From an uncultured Clostridia bacterium (GTDB lineage Bacteria > Bacillota > Clostridia > TANB77 > CAG-508), in contig CANQXC010000108.1 in NCBI GenBank assembly GCA_947627785.1, positions 1 through 36,307 on the forward strand: a stretch of 36,307 nt of DNA. Reading direction: 5' to 3'. The position numbers were made by a program, and so were the translations under genes. The stretch's first letter is position 1. Each line of letters opens with the position of its first letter. Positions 7,003 through 15,596 of the stretch are shown in pieces. The notes beneath the pieces were generated by a model, which made no database searches, was not told where the DNA came from, and saw only the letters and a list, made by a program, of their open reading frames with translations.

Positions 7003-8379
7003 ATGAAGAATAACATTTTAAAGACAATGAAAAAAAACTACATGTATGGAGTGGCAATAGTGCTTATAATAGCAATAATTGTAATGGCAATACTTTGGTA
7101 TAGGCAGAAAAATGAATATGTAATAGCAACAGAAAATGGATATAATTTAGCGTTCTATGAATTAGTAGATTATATACAAGATGTAGAAAATTATCTAGCT
7201 AAATCTACGATATCAAGTTCATCAGAGCAAAGTGCAGAAAGCTTAATACATGTATGGAGACAAGCAAATTTAGCACAAGTATATTTAGCACAATTACCAA
7301 TATCAACAAATGAATTAGCTAATACTGCTAAATTTTTAAATCAGGTTAGTGATTATAGCCATACTTTAGCAAGAAAATCAATTGGTGGAGAAGATTTAGC
7401 TCAAGAAGAGTTGGATAATTTAGAGCAATTACATGATTATTCACTTAATTTAAAAACAACATTAGAGCAACTTTCAGAAGATATGTCTAATGGAAAAATA
7501 AGTTGGAGAGAATTAACGAAAGATGTAGATACTACATTTGCTCAACAAGTAGATAATTTATCTGCAACAAGCTTTAGCAATATAGATGAAAACTTTGGTG
7601 AATATGAAGGCTTAATATATGATGGAGCATATTCAGAACACATAGAAAGTGCAGAGAAGAAAGGCTTAGTAGGAAATGATGTAACAGAAGAAGAAGCGAA
7701 ACAAAAAGCAATAAGTTTTATAGGACAAGATAAGGTTCAAGAAGTAAAATCAAATGGGTTAATAGAAAATGGAGATATACAAGTTTATGATTTTGTAATA
7801 ACAGCAAAAGAGGGAGACAAAAATAATCCATTAACAATATCAATATCTAAAAAAGGTGGACACATAGTAGTAGCAAACTATAATAGAGATGTAAAAGAAG
7901 AAAAAATATCAAGAGAAGAAGCAAATGAAATAGGAAAAAATTTCTTAAATAACCTTGGAATACCAAACATGGAACCAACTTACTTTTTAAAACAAGGTGG
8001 AGTAATGACAATAAACTATGCATATACACAAGATAATGTAACAATTTATTCTGATTTAATAAAGTTAAAAGTTGCATTAGATAATGGAGAAATACTTGGA
8101 ATGGAAACTAGTGGATATTTGAATAACCATACGGAAAGAACAATTGGAAAGCCTTCCATTACAATAGAACAAGCAAAAGCAACATTAAATGACAATTTAA
8201 ATATAACAAGTGAAGGTTTAGCAATAATTCCAACAGAATGGAAAACAGAGATTTTTTGCTATGAATTTAAAGGCAAAATCAATGAAACAGATTTTTTAGT
8301 GTATGTTAATGCAAACACAGGAAAAGAAGAAAACATTTTAGTTATTATAGAAACACCAGATGGAATTTTAACACAGTAA
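7003..8379 (+). CDS. ypeB: Germination protein YpeB
   Basis: The partner of SleB, needed for its localisation and stability in the spore integument. From the preferred ATG at 7003 the product has 458 residues, normal for YpeB. One transmembrane segment lies near residues 13-33 (VAIVLIIAIIVMAILWY), followed by a helical YpeB region (NEYVIATENGYNLAFYEL, SESLIHVWRQA-type) and PepSY-like repeats from about residue 215 to the end (ISREEANEIGKNFLNNLG is one). An ATG at 6991 touches the ribosome binding site AAGAAAGG, so 7003 is more likely. It lies 101 bp after sleB in the usual sleB-ypeB order and is probably co-transcribed in the forespore. Confidence 0.93.
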   Translation: MKNNILKTMKKNYMYGVAIVLIIAIIVMAILWYRQKNEYVIATENGYNLAFYELVDYIQDVENYLAKSTISSSSEQSAESLIHVWRQANLAQVYLAQLPISTNELANTAKFLNQVSDYSHTLARKSIGGEDLAQEELDNLEQLHDYSLNLKTTLEQLSEDMSNGKISWRELTKDVDTTFAQQVDNLSATSFSNIDENFGEYEGLIYDGAYSEHIESAEKKGLVGNDVTEEEAKQKAISFIGQDKVQEVKSNGLIENGDIQVYDFVITAKEGDKNNPLTISISKKGGHIVVANYNRDVKEEKISREEANEIGKNFLNNLGIPNMEPTYFLKQGGVMTINYAYTQDNVTIYSDLIKLKVALDNGEILGMETSGYLNNHTERTIGKPSITIEQAKATLNDNLNITSEGLAIIPTEWKTEIFCYEFKGKINETDFLVYVNANTGKEENILVIIETPDGILTQ

Positions 8380-8400
8380 ATTTATAAAAATCTAAAATTA

Positions 8401-8428
8401 AGAATTTAAAATGTAGAATTTAAAATTT
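8401..8428 (+). repeat. Two tandem copies of a 14-nt repeat
   Basis: AGAATTTAAAATGT (8401-8414) is followed directly by AGAATTTAAAATTT (8415-8428). It lies just outside the hairpin element at 8445-8621, in the 360-bp gap between ypeB and the SASP gene. Confidence 0.6.
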
Positions 8429-8444
8429 AGGATCTGAGATTAAT

Positions 8445-8621
8445 GATTTAAAGATTAAAAATTTTGCAAGCGAAGTGGTTCTAATGTAGGGAGTTAGAAA
8501 TTCTAAACAGATTTTTTGGAAATAGTTCAAATTTACTTTGAAAGGGTGCCAAAAAAGATGTATAGAATTTCTACGAACCGGAATTAGACAAACAAGCTAA
8601 AAAATTTTTAATCTTTAAATC
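8445..8621. repeat. MITE-like element with 21-bp terminal inverted repeats
   Basis: The 21-nt GATTTAAAGATTAAAAATTT(T) at 8445-8465 recurs perfectly as its reverse complement at 8601-8621. Nested inside, TAGAAATTCTA (8495-8505) recurs inverted at 8563-8573, so the 177-bp unit could fold into a large hairpin. No open frame of note lies inside. It may be a non-autonomous mobile repeat. No obvious target-site duplication or second copy was recognised in the window. Confidence 0.6.
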
Positions 8622-8655
8622 TAATATTTATAAAAAAATTTCAAAAATTTAACTC

Positions 8656-8684
8656 GTGTAAAACGAAAAAAAATACACATACTA
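8656..8684 (+). promoter_or_regulatory. Sigma-G promoter of the SASP gene
   Basis: GTGTA (8656-8660, four of five to GHATR), a 17-nt spacer and CATACTA (8678-8684, a perfect CATWHTA -10). SASP genes are classic sigma-G targets, and the site lies 55 nt upstream of the start codon. Confidence 0.75.
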
Positions 8685-8739
8685 GATTTAAGAAAAATGA
8701 ATTAAATAAAATCCATTTTTCTTAAAGGAGGATTTTAAG

Positions 8740-8907
8740 ATGTCTGGTAACAAAAACTTAATGTCTGAAAATCTAAAAGCAGAAATAGCAAAAGAATTAG
8801 GAGTATACGATATAGTAAAACGTGATGGAAGTTGGGCAAATGTATCTTCAAAACAATGCGGTTCTATGATTGCGAAGGCAATAGAAATCGCAAACAGAAG
8901 TGTATAA
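8740..8907 (+). CDS. Small acid-soluble spore protein, alpha/beta type (divergent)
   Basis: A 55-residue protein. The middle LKAEIAKELGV (12-22) matches the alpha/beta SASP segment that holds the GPR protease cleavage site (E-I-A-x-E-L-G-V), and SSKQCGSMIAKAIEIA (36-51) corresponds to the second conserved helix, normally ending RQ-x-GSVGG-x-MVKK. These proteins coat and protect DNA in the dormant forespore and are degraded at germination. Here the VGG of GSVGG appears to be absent and a Cys is at position 40. AAAGGAGG lies 8 nt before the ATG, a sigma-G promoter lies upstream and a strong terminator follows, so it is a complete single-gene unit. Confidence 0.85.
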   Translation: MSGNKNLMSENLKAEIAKELGVYDIVKRDGSWANVSSKQCGSMIAKAIEIANRSV

Positions 8908-8930
8908 CTAAATAGTATGTTAAGCGGAAG

Positions 8931-8958
8931 TTAGGAACCCTTACGGGTTCCTAATTTT
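8931..8958 (+). terminator. Intrinsic terminator of the SASP gene
   Basis: A perfect 10-bp stem, TTAGGAACCC (8931-8940) and GGGTTCCTAA (8945-8954), with loop TTAC, followed by TTTT. It isolates the SASP gene from the glycan operon. Confidence 0.9.
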
Positions 8959-8984
8959 CATTGTCTAAAATAAAAAAATAAAGC

Positions 8985-9013
8985 TTGATTATTTATAACT
9001 TTTGTTATATAAT
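8985..9013 (+). promoter_or_regulatory. Sigma-A promoter of the surface-glycan operon
   Basis: TTGATT (8985-8990), a 17-nt spacer and a perfect TATAAT (9008-9013). The expected start near 9020 is 18 nt before the wzm ATG. It is the only convincing promoter I see in front of the long plus-strand cluster. Confidence 0.8.
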
Positions 9014-9037
9014 TATGCAGAAAATCGGAGGGATTAT

Positions 9038-9826
9038 ATGTTTCTAAAAAATGTTACAATTAATTTAAAAAAATATTCATTTTTATTACAACAACTAGTA
9101 AGTAGAGATTTTAAAGTAAAATATAAAAGATCAGTATTAGGAATTGTATGGAGTTTATTATATCCAATTTTAACAATGGTGGTTATGGCAATAGTATTTT
9201 CAAATGTATTTAAATTTAGTACACCAGGAGTAAATTATTTAGCATATTTACTTTCAGGGTTAGTAATGTTTAACTACTTTAATGAAGCATCAAACTTAGC
9301 AATGAGTTCAGTTGTGGGAAGCTTTTCACTATTAAATAAAATATACATACCAAAATATATTTTCCCATTATCAAAATGTTTATTTGTAGGAATAAACTTT
9401 TTATTAACATTAGTTCCATTATACATAGTGCTATTTGCTACTGGTACAGGAGTGAATATATATCACTTATTACTACCATATGCATTTATATGTTTATTTA
9501 TGTTTACATTAGGTATGGGCTTTATACTTTCAGCAGTATCAGTATTTTTACGAGATATGTTTTATATATATGGAATTGTAGTAATGATGTGGACATATTT
9601 AACTCCAATTATGTATGATATAAAAATGATTAACGAAAGTTTACAACCTTGGTTAAAACTAAATCCAATGTATCATTATATAAACTTTGCAAGAGAAATA
9701 ATACTATATGGAAGAATTCCACAACCATTTACCTGGGTTACATGTATAATTTCAGCAGTATTCGTTTTAATAGTTGGAGTAGTTGTATTTAAGAAAACAC
9801 AGGATAAATTCATTTATTATGTATAG
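9038..9826 (+). CDS. wzm: Polysaccharide ABC-2 exporter permease (Wzm/TagG-like)
   Basis: The membrane subunit that moves lipid-linked glycan across the cytoplasmic membrane. The 262-residue protein has the ABC2_membrane start RDFKVKYKRSVLGIVWSLLYP (written here as two overlapping parts, RDFKVKYKRSVLG and GIVWSLLYP) and about six membrane segments. An in-frame TTG at 9002 would lie upstream of the promoter -10 and can be discarded; GGAGGG at 9028-9033 points to the ATG at 9038. The ATPase gene follows after 14 bp. The pair resembles TagGH of teichoic acid export as well as Wzm/Wzt of O-antigen export; the substrate is inferred from the glycosyltransferases downstream. Confidence 0.92.
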   Translation: MFLKNVTINLKKYSFLLQQLVSRDFKVKYKRSVLGIVWSLLYPILTMVVMAIVFSNVFKFSTPGVNYLAYLLSGLVMFNYFNEASNLAMSSVVGSFSLLNKIYIPKYIFPLSKCLFVGINFLLTLVPLYIVLFATGTGVNIYHLLLPYAFICLFMFTLGMGFILSAVSVFLRDMFYIYGIVVMMWTYLTPIMYDIKMINESLQPWLKLNPMYHYINFAREIILYGRIPQPFTWVTCIISAVFVLIVGVVVFKKTQDKFIYYV

Positions 9827-9840
9827 TAATAGGAGGAAAT

Positions 9841-10578
9841 ATGATAAAAGTAAATAATGTATCAATGAAATTTAACCTTGGGATAGAAAAAAATTTTTCA
9901 TTAAAACAATTTTTCATAAACTTGTTTAAAAGCAAGAAAAATAAACCAAAAAAAGAAGAGTTTTGGGCACTTAAAGATGTAAGTTTTGAAGTAAAAAAAG
10001 GAGAAGTAATAGGATTTATTGGAAGTAATGGAGCTGGAAAATCAACAATGCTAAAAGTAATAGCAGGTGTAATGAAACCTACAAAAGGAAGTGTGGAGGT
10101 TTATGGCAATATTTGCCCTATGATAGAATTGGGAGCAGGCTTTGATCCAGACCTTACTGCAAGAGAAAACATATATTTAAATGGAGCTGTTCTAGGATAT
10201 AGTAAAGAATTCTTAGAAAGTAAATTTGAAGAAATAGTAGAATTTTCTGAATTAAGAGAATTTTTGGATGTACCGGTAAGAAATTTTTCATCTGGTATGA
10301 CAGCAAGACTTGCATTTTCTATAGCAACAGTTGTAGATCCAGAAATATTAATAGTAGATGAAATTTTATCAGTAGGAGATATAGCATTTCAACAAAAAAG
10401 TGAAGAAAAAATGAAAAGTTTAATAGGAGGAGGAACTACGGTACTTTTTGTATCACATTCACTTGAACAAATAAAAAAAATATGCAACAAAGTTATATGG
10501 TTAGAACATGGGCACATAAAAAAAATAGGTCCTTCAAAAGAAATGTGTAAAGAATATTATGAAGAACAAGTTAAATAG
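9841..10578 (+). CDS. wzt: Polysaccharide ABC exporter ATPase (Wzt/TagH-like)
   Basis: The ATP-binding subunit of the glycan exporter. It has Walker A GSNGAGKST (61-69), the signature NFSSGMTARLAF (148-159), Walker B LIVDE (170-174), D-loop SVGD (177-180) and switch His in VSHS near 205. The N-terminal insertion between residues 13 and 42 (NLGIEKNFSLKQFF) is typical of the Wzt/TagH branch. At 245 residues it ends after the nucleotide-binding domain, so it has no C-terminal carbohydrate-recognition domain such as that of E. coli O9a Wzt. GGAGGAA lies before the ATG. This suggests export that does not depend on a Wzt-read terminal cap. Confidence 0.94.
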   Translation: MIKVNNVSMKFNLGIEKNFSLKQFFINLFKSKKNKPKKEEFWALKDVSFEVKKGEVIGFIGSNGAGKSTMLKVIAGVMKPTKGSVEVYGNICPMIELGAGFDPDLTARENIYLNGAVLGYSKEFLESKFEEIVEFSELREFLDVPVRNFSSGMTARLAFSIATVVDPEILIVDEILSVGDIAFQQKSEEKMKSLIGGGTTVLFVSHSLEQIKKICNKVIWLEHGHIKKIGPSKEMCKEYYEEQVK

Positions 10579-10587
10579 GAGGACTAA

Positions 10588-12567
10588 ATGAATCAAAAAA
10601 TAGAAAAGGTGAAAGAATACTATAAATCTAATGGACTAAAAGAAACTATTAAAAAGGTATATAGATATACTTCATTTAAATTAAAGATAAAGAATCCGAG
10701 CAAATCAAATGTAGTATATAAATTATCTAAAAGAGAAAAAGAATTAATTAATTTAAAAACTCACAATAGAATATTTATGTTCACCAACATTCCATATTTT
10801 GATGTGGGTGGAGGACAGAGAGCAGCACAACTTGCAAAAACTTTCAATAGTATGGGATATGAAGTACAATATTTCTATGCATTTGAATCAAGTGAAACAG
10901 CCAAACATACTATGTTACTTCCAGTTACAGTACATAAAAAAATAAGTAAAATAAAAAGAGAAGAATTTGAAAAAGATATAAAAAAAGAAGATATTTTCAT
11001 ATTTGAAGCACCAATGGATACTTTTATTCCATATTTAGAAATGGCAGAAAAAAATAAATGCAGAATAATATATGAAAATATAGATAATTGGGAAACTTCA
11101 CTTGGAAAAATGTTTTTTTCAGAAGAAGCACTAAAACAATTTCTAAAAAAATCCACTTTATTAATAGGCACAGCAAAATTATTAGAAGAACAACTAAAAA
11201 ATTACTTAAAAAAATATAACATAAAAAATAAAAAAACAATATATTTACCAAATGCAGTAGATTCAGATTTATTTGACCCACGAAAAAAATATGACAAGCC
11301 AGAAGATTTAATATTAGGCAAAAAAACATTAATATATTATGGCTCATTATGGGGAAGCTGGTTCGACTGGGATTTATTAAAAAAAGTAGCAAAAGAATGT
11401 CAGCAAGTAGAAATAAATCTAATAGGAGATTATGCAGGTATAATGGATATAGTAAAGAAAATGCCAAAAAATGTGCATTTCTTAGGATTAAAGAAACAAA
11501 CAGATTTACCAAGTTACTTACAATATTCAGACTATGCAATATTACCTTTCAAGCCAGATGAAATTGGAAAATATGTTTCTCCATTAAAATTATTTGAATA
11601 TATTGCAATGAATAAGCCTGTAATATCAACTAAATTGGATGATATATTAGAATATGAGAATGTATATTCTTCAAATTTAAGTGAAGATTGGGTTAATTAT
11701 ATAAATGAAGGTCTATCATTTAATGAAGAAAGCAGAAATAAGTTTATATTAGAAAATGATTGGTATGCAAGATGTTCAGAATTAATAGATAATTTAGAAA
11801 ACGATAATAGATGTCCAAAAGAATTTTATAATAATATTTCTATTGTTATATTAAATTATAATAATAAAAATGTCATTGAAAATTGTATTAATTCTATTCT
11901 AAGATTCAATGAGAGATACAATGTAGAAATTATTGTAGTAGACAATCAAAGTACAGATGGTTCATACAAATTACTACAAGAAAAATATTCAGACAAGATA
12001 AAACTATATCAAAATACAAAAAACGGTTGTTCATCAGGTAGAAATTTAGGAGTATCTAAAGCAAGTAAAGAATACATTATGTTCTTAGATAGTGATCAAT
12101 GGGTATTACATAAATATTGGCTAGATGCATATATAGATATTTTACAAAAGAATAAAAAAATAGGTGCATTAGGTTGGGCAGCAGGATGGTTTAATAAAGA
12201 GGGATATTCTTATCACGTTGTTGATAGTTTTCCATATAAATACTTGCCACCAATTGGTCTATATAGAAGTGATATAGGATATTTAGGAACTGGTGGAATG
12301 ATATTAAAAAAGAAACTATTTGATAAACTAGAAGGATTTGACTTAAATTATGATCCAACATGTTATGAAGATACTGATTTATCTTTGAAAATAAGAAATA
12401 GTGGATTAGAAATAGCATATACAACGTATTTAGGAGTAGGACATTTACCACATCAAACTACTAAAAGTGGAACTAAAGAACATGACAATTTAATAAAAAG
12501 TAAAGGAGATTATTTTATTTCTAAATGGAAGAAAAAAAATCCTAAACTTTTAAAATATATAAAATAA
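10588..12567 (+). CDS. Bifunctional glycosyltransferase: GT4-like plus GT2 domain
   Basis: A 659-residue fusion that probably adds two sugars in sequence. Residues about 60-400 form a GT-B enzyme: FDVGGGQRAAQLAKTFNSMG (71-90) near the N-terminus and the GT4 C-terminal stretch SPLKLFEYIAMNKPVIST. Residues about 418-640 form a GT-A family 2 domain: SIVILNYNN, VVDNQSTDGS, the metal-binding FLDSDQ and the acceptor-side CYEDTDLS. The N-terminal 30 residues carry the motif EYYKSNGLKETIKKVYRY, shared with other proteins in this cluster. GGAGGA precedes the ATG, 9 bp after wzt. Donor and acceptor are unknown. Confidence 0.88.
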   Translation: MNQKIEKVKEYYKSNGLKETIKKVYRYTSFKLKIKNPSKSNVVYKLSKREKELINLKTHNRIFMFTNIPYFDVGGGQRAAQLAKTFNSMGYEVQYFYAFESSETAKHTMLLPVTVHKKISKIKREEFEKDIKKEDIFIFEAPMDTFIPYLEMAEKNKCRIIYENIDNWETSLGKMFFSEEALKQFLKKSTLLIGTAKLLEEQLKNYLKKYNIKNKKTIYLPNAVDSDLFDPRKKYDKPEDLILGKKTLIYYGSLWGSWFDWDLLKKVAKECQQVEINLIGDYAGIMDIVKKMPKNVHFLGLKKQTDLPSYLQYSDYAILPFKPDEIGKYVSPLKLFEYIAMNKPVISTKLDDILEYENVYSSNLSEDWVNYINEGLSFNEESRNKFILENDWYARCSELIDNLENDNRCPKEFYNNISIVILNYNNKNVIENCINSILRFNERYNVEIIVVDNQSTDGSYKLLQEKYSDKIKLYQNTKNGCSSGRNLGVSKASKEYIMFLDSDQWVLHKYWLDAYIDILQKNKKIGALGWAAGWFNKEGYSYHVVDSFPYKYLPPIGLYRSDIGYLGTGGMILKKKLFDKLEGFDLNYDPTCYEDTDLSLKIRNSGLEIAYTTYLGVGHLPHQTTKSGTKEHDNLIKSKGDYFISKWKKKNPKLLKYIK

Positions 12568-12584
12568 AGAAAGAGGTAATAAAT

Positions 12585-13583
12585 ATGTTTAAAGACAAAG
12601 TATTATTAATTACAGGTGGAACAGGTTCATTTGGAAATGCTGTTTTAAAAAGATTTTTAAATTCTGATTTAAAGGAAATTAGAATTTTCTCAAGAGATGA
12701 AAAGAAACAAGATGATATGAGAAAAAGATATAATAATTCTAAAATAAAATTTTACATAGGAGATGTTAGAGATTACAATAGTGTAGCAGATGCAATGGAT
12801 GGAGTAGACTATGTATTTCATGCAGCAGCATTGAAACAAGTTCCATCATGTGAATTCTTTCCATTACAAGCAGTTCAAACAAATGTAATAGGAACAGGCA
12901 ATGTATTAGATGCAGCAATTGCAAAAAAAGTAAAAAAAGTTATCGTTTTAAGTACAGATAAGGCAGCATATCCAATAAACGCAATGGGAATGAGTAAAGC
13001 ATTAATGGAAAAAGTAGCAGTAGCAAAAGGTAGAGATGTTGGAGAAAAAGGAACAATAATATGCCGTACAAGATATGGTAATGTAATGGGATCAAGAGGT
13101 TCAGTTATACCATTATTTAAAAAACAAATAGCAGAGGGTAAACCTCTTACAATAACAAATCCAGACATGACAAGATTTATGATGACATTAGATGATGCAG
13201 TAGATTTGGTTATTTATGCATTCGAACATGGAAAACAAGGTGATTTATTTGTTCAAAAAGCACCAGCAGCAACAATTAACGTCCTAGCCGAAGCAGTTAA
13301 AAAAATGGAAAATGCTAATAATACCATAAAACATATAGGAACAAGACATGGAGAAAAATTATATGAAGTTCTAGTTACAAAAGAGGAAATGTTAAATGCA
13401 GAGGATTTAGGAGAGTATTTTAGAATACCAGCAGATAATAGAGACTTAAATTATAATAAATATGAAATACATGGCAATGAATCATTAGACAATGTAGAAG
13501 AATATACGTCACACAATACTGAAAGATTAAATGTAGACGAGATGATAAAATTATTAATAAAAATGGGGGAAATTGAAGAATGA
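12585..13583 (+). CDS. capE: UDP-GlcNAc 4,6-dehydratase/5-epimerase (CapE/WbjB family)
   Basis: First step from UDP-GlcNAc to UDP-2-acetamido-2,6-dideoxy-L-sugars: NAD(P)-dependent 4,6-dehydration with 5-epimerisation. The 332-residue SDR has the Rossmann motif GGTGSFG (11-17), STDK (123-126) and MGMSK (134-138), in which Met takes the place of Tyr in YxxxK; that replacement and the surrounding AAYPINAMGMSKAL are characteristic of CapE-type enzymes, unlike FlaA1/PseB. FHAAALKQVP (79-88) is also a family stretch. The stop overlaps the next start by 4 bp (ATGA), so the two are translationally coupled. Together with the next two genes it forms a recognised three-enzyme set. Confidence 0.93.
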   Translation: MFKDKVLLITGGTGSFGNAVLKRFLNSDLKEIRIFSRDEKKQDDMRKRYNNSKIKFYIGDVRDYNSVADAMDGVDYVFHAAALKQVPSCEFFPLQAVQTNVIGTGNVLDAAIAKKVKKVIVLSTDKAAYPINAMGMSKALMEKVAVAKGRDVGEKGTIICRTRYGNVMGSRGSVIPLFKKQIAEGKPLTITNPDMTRFMMTLDDAVDLVIYAFEHGKQGDLFVQKAPAATINVLAEAVKKMENANNTIKHIGTRHGEKLYEVLVTKEEMLNAEDLGEYFRIPADNRDLNYNKYEIHGNESLDNVEEYTSHNTERLNVDEMIKLLIKMGEIEE

Positions 13584-14437
13584 GAATATTAGTATTAGGC
13601 TCAGAAGGAATGCTAGGACATGTTGTAAAAAAATATTTTGAAAAAAAGGGATATGAAGTTTATAGTACAAGCAGAGATAAAAATGATATAAATTATTTTG
13701 ATCTTACAGATAATATCAAAAATATAGATGAAATTGTAAAAAGAATAAAACCACAAGTTGTAATTAACTGTATAGGACTATTAAATAAAGTGGCAGAAGA
13801 AAATCAAGCATTAGCAGTTTTAATAAATAGTTATTTACCACATTATATGGATGAATTATCAGAAAAAGAAAATTTTAAATTTATACATGTTAGCACAGAT
13901 TGTGTTTTTGATGGAAAAAAGGGACAATATCAAACAGATAGTTTTAAAGATGCATATAGTTTTTATGGACAATCTAAGGCATTAGGGGAAATAAATAATA
14001 ACAGAAGCGTAACACTAAGAACATCAATAGTAGGACCAGATGAAAATCCAAAAGGTATAGGATTATTTCAATGGTTTATGAACCAAGAAAACGAAGCAAA
14101 AGGTTTTTCAAAAGTTATTTGGACAGGAATTACTACATTGCAATTTGCAAAATGCATGGAAGAAGCAATAAAAAATAATCTATCTGGTTTATATCATGCA
14201 ATTAATGGAGAAGAAATAGCAAAGGCAGATTTATTAAGATTATTTGCAAAATATTTTAAAACATCAGTAAAAGTTATAGATGATGCAAGTTATGTATCTA
14301 ATAAAAGTTTAGTGCTAAAAGAATCAGATTACAAATTTAATATTCCAAGCTATGAAGAAATGATAAAAGAAATGAAAGAATGGGTATTAGAAAATAAAGA
14401 AATGTATCCAAACTTAATTAAAAAAATGGAAAACTAA
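13580..14437 (+). CDS. RmlD-like nucleotide-sugar 4-ketoreductase (WbvR-like)
   Basis: An SDR of 285 residues that probably reduces the 4-keto product of the preceding enzyme using NAD(P)H. It shows the glycine motif LGSEGMLGH (6-14), STDCVFDG (105-112) and the catalytic YGQSK (129-133). CapF/WbjC enzymes of the L-FucNAc pathway are about 370 residues with a C-terminal cupin domain, which is missing here. The length and RmlD-like shape fit WbvR of V. cholerae O37, described in the UDP-L-QuiNAc route (via UDP-L-RhaNAc). It starts within the stop of the dehydratase gene. The stereochemical outcome is inference. Confidence 0.85.
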   Translation: MRILVLGSEGMLGHVVKKYFEKKGYEVYSTSRDKNDINYFDLTDNIKNIDEIVKRIKPQVVINCIGLLNKVAEENQALAVLINSYLPHYMDELSEKENFKFIHVSTDCVFDGKKGQYQTDSFKDAYSFYGQSKALGEINNNRSVTLRTSIVGPDENPKGIGLFQWFMNQENEAKGFSKVIWTGITTLQFAKCMEEAIKNNLSGLYHAINGEEIAKADLLRLFAKYFKTSVKVIDDASYVSNKSLVLKESDYKFNIPSYEEMIKEMKEWVLENKEMYPNLIKKMEN

Positions 14438-14472
14438 AAAAACAGTACTATTAAGTGAAAGGAATGATAAAA

Positions 14473-15582
14473 ATGAAAGTAATGACAATAGTTGGAACTA
14501 GACCTGAAATTATAAAATTAGCATGCGTTATAGAAGAATTAGATAAATATACAGAGCATATTTTGGTACATACTGGGCAAAACTATGATTATGAATTAAA
14601 TGAAATATTTTTCGATGGAATGAATATAAGAAAACCAGATATTTATATGAATGCTGCAGGTAAAACTCCTGCTGAAACAATAGGAAATACAATAAGCATA
14701 TCAGATAAATTAATAAAAGAACATAAACCAGATGCAATACTTTTATATGGAGATACGAATTCTTGCTTATCAGTAATTTCAGCAAAAAGAAATAAAATAC
14801 CAGTATTTCATATGGAAGCAGGAAATAGATGCTTTGATCAAAGAGTGCCAGAAGAAATAAATAGGAAAATAGTCGACCATTCGAGTGATATAAATATGAC
14901 AATTACAGAACACGCAAGAAGATATTTAATATCAGAAGGAATAAGACCAGAAACAATAATAAAAATAGGTTCTAGTATGAAAGAAGTTTTACATAAGAAT
15001 GCTAAAACCATAGAAGAAAGTAAAGTATTAGAAACATTAAATTTAAAAAGGGGAAAATATTTTGTTTTAAGTACACATAGAGAAGAAAATGTGGACAATC
15101 CGAAAAATTTTGAAAATTTACTAAATTCAATAAATGTAATAGCAGAAAAATATAAAATGCCAATAATATTTTCTGCACATCCAAGAACTAGAAAGAAAAT
15201 AGAGGAATTAAATTTTAAATTTAATGAGAATGTAAAATATATGAAACCATTAGGGTTTGCAGATTATAATAAATTACAACAAAATGCATTTTGTGTAATA
15301 TCAGATAGTGGAACAATAACAGAGGAATCATCAATATTAGGATTCCCAGCAATAACAGTAAGGCAAGCACATGAAAGACCAGAAGGTATGGACGAGGGAA
15401 CACTAATAATGAGCGGATTAGAAAGTAATAATATAATAAATGCAATAGATGTTGTTACAAGTCAAAAAGAAAAAATGCATATAGTAAACGATTATGATGC
15501 AGACCATGTAGCTGCAAAAGTAGTAAGAATTATACTAAGTTATACAGATTATATAAATAGAACAGTTTGGAAAAAATATTAA
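14473..15582 (+). CDS. UDP-N-acetyl sugar 2-epimerase (WbvD/CapG/WbjD-like)
   Basis: Non-hydrolysing 2-epimerase, GT-B-like fold, about 370 residues. It has GTRPEIIKLA at the N-terminus, the family stretch HMEAGNRCFDQRVPEEINR, and DSGTITEESS followed by RQAHERPEGMDEG, a version typical of CapG/WbjD rather than WecB. It would invert C2 of the 4-reduced intermediate, giving UDP-L-QuiNAc or UDP-L-FucNAc. An in-frame GTG at 14455 overlaps the ribosome binding site; AAAGGA at 14458-14463 is 9 nt from the ATG at 14473, which is preferred. A second, WecB-like 2-epimerase at 24509 serves a different donor. Confidence 0.9.
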   Translation: MKVMTIVGTRPEIIKLACVIEELDKYTEHILVHTGQNYDYELNEIFFDGMNIRKPDIYMNAAGKTPAETIGNTISISDKLIKEHKPDAILLYGDTNSCLSVISAKRNKIPVFHMEAGNRCFDQRVPEEINRKIVDHSSDINMTITEHARRYLISEGIRPETIIKIGSSMKEVLHKNAKTIEESKVLETLNLKRGKYFVLSTHREENVDNPKNFENLLNSINVIAEKYKMPIIFSAHPRTRKKIEELNFKFNENVKYMKPLGFADYNKLQQNAFCVISDSGTITEESSILGFPAITVRQAHERPEGMDEGTLIMSGLESNNIINAIDVVTSQKEKMHIVNDYDADHVAAKVVRIILSYTDYINRTVWKKY

Positions 15583-15596
15583 TAAGGAGATAATGA

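Noticed and set aside
9002..9037. TTG-initiated N-terminal extension of the exporter permease
   Set aside because: The TTG precedes the promoter -10 at 9008-9013 and would not be in the transcript; the ATG at 9038 has a good ribosome binding site.
11024..11539. A 171-codon minus-strand frame
   Set aside because: It is antisense to the GT-B domain of the fusion glycosyltransferase; Leu/Phe-rich without recognisable motifs.
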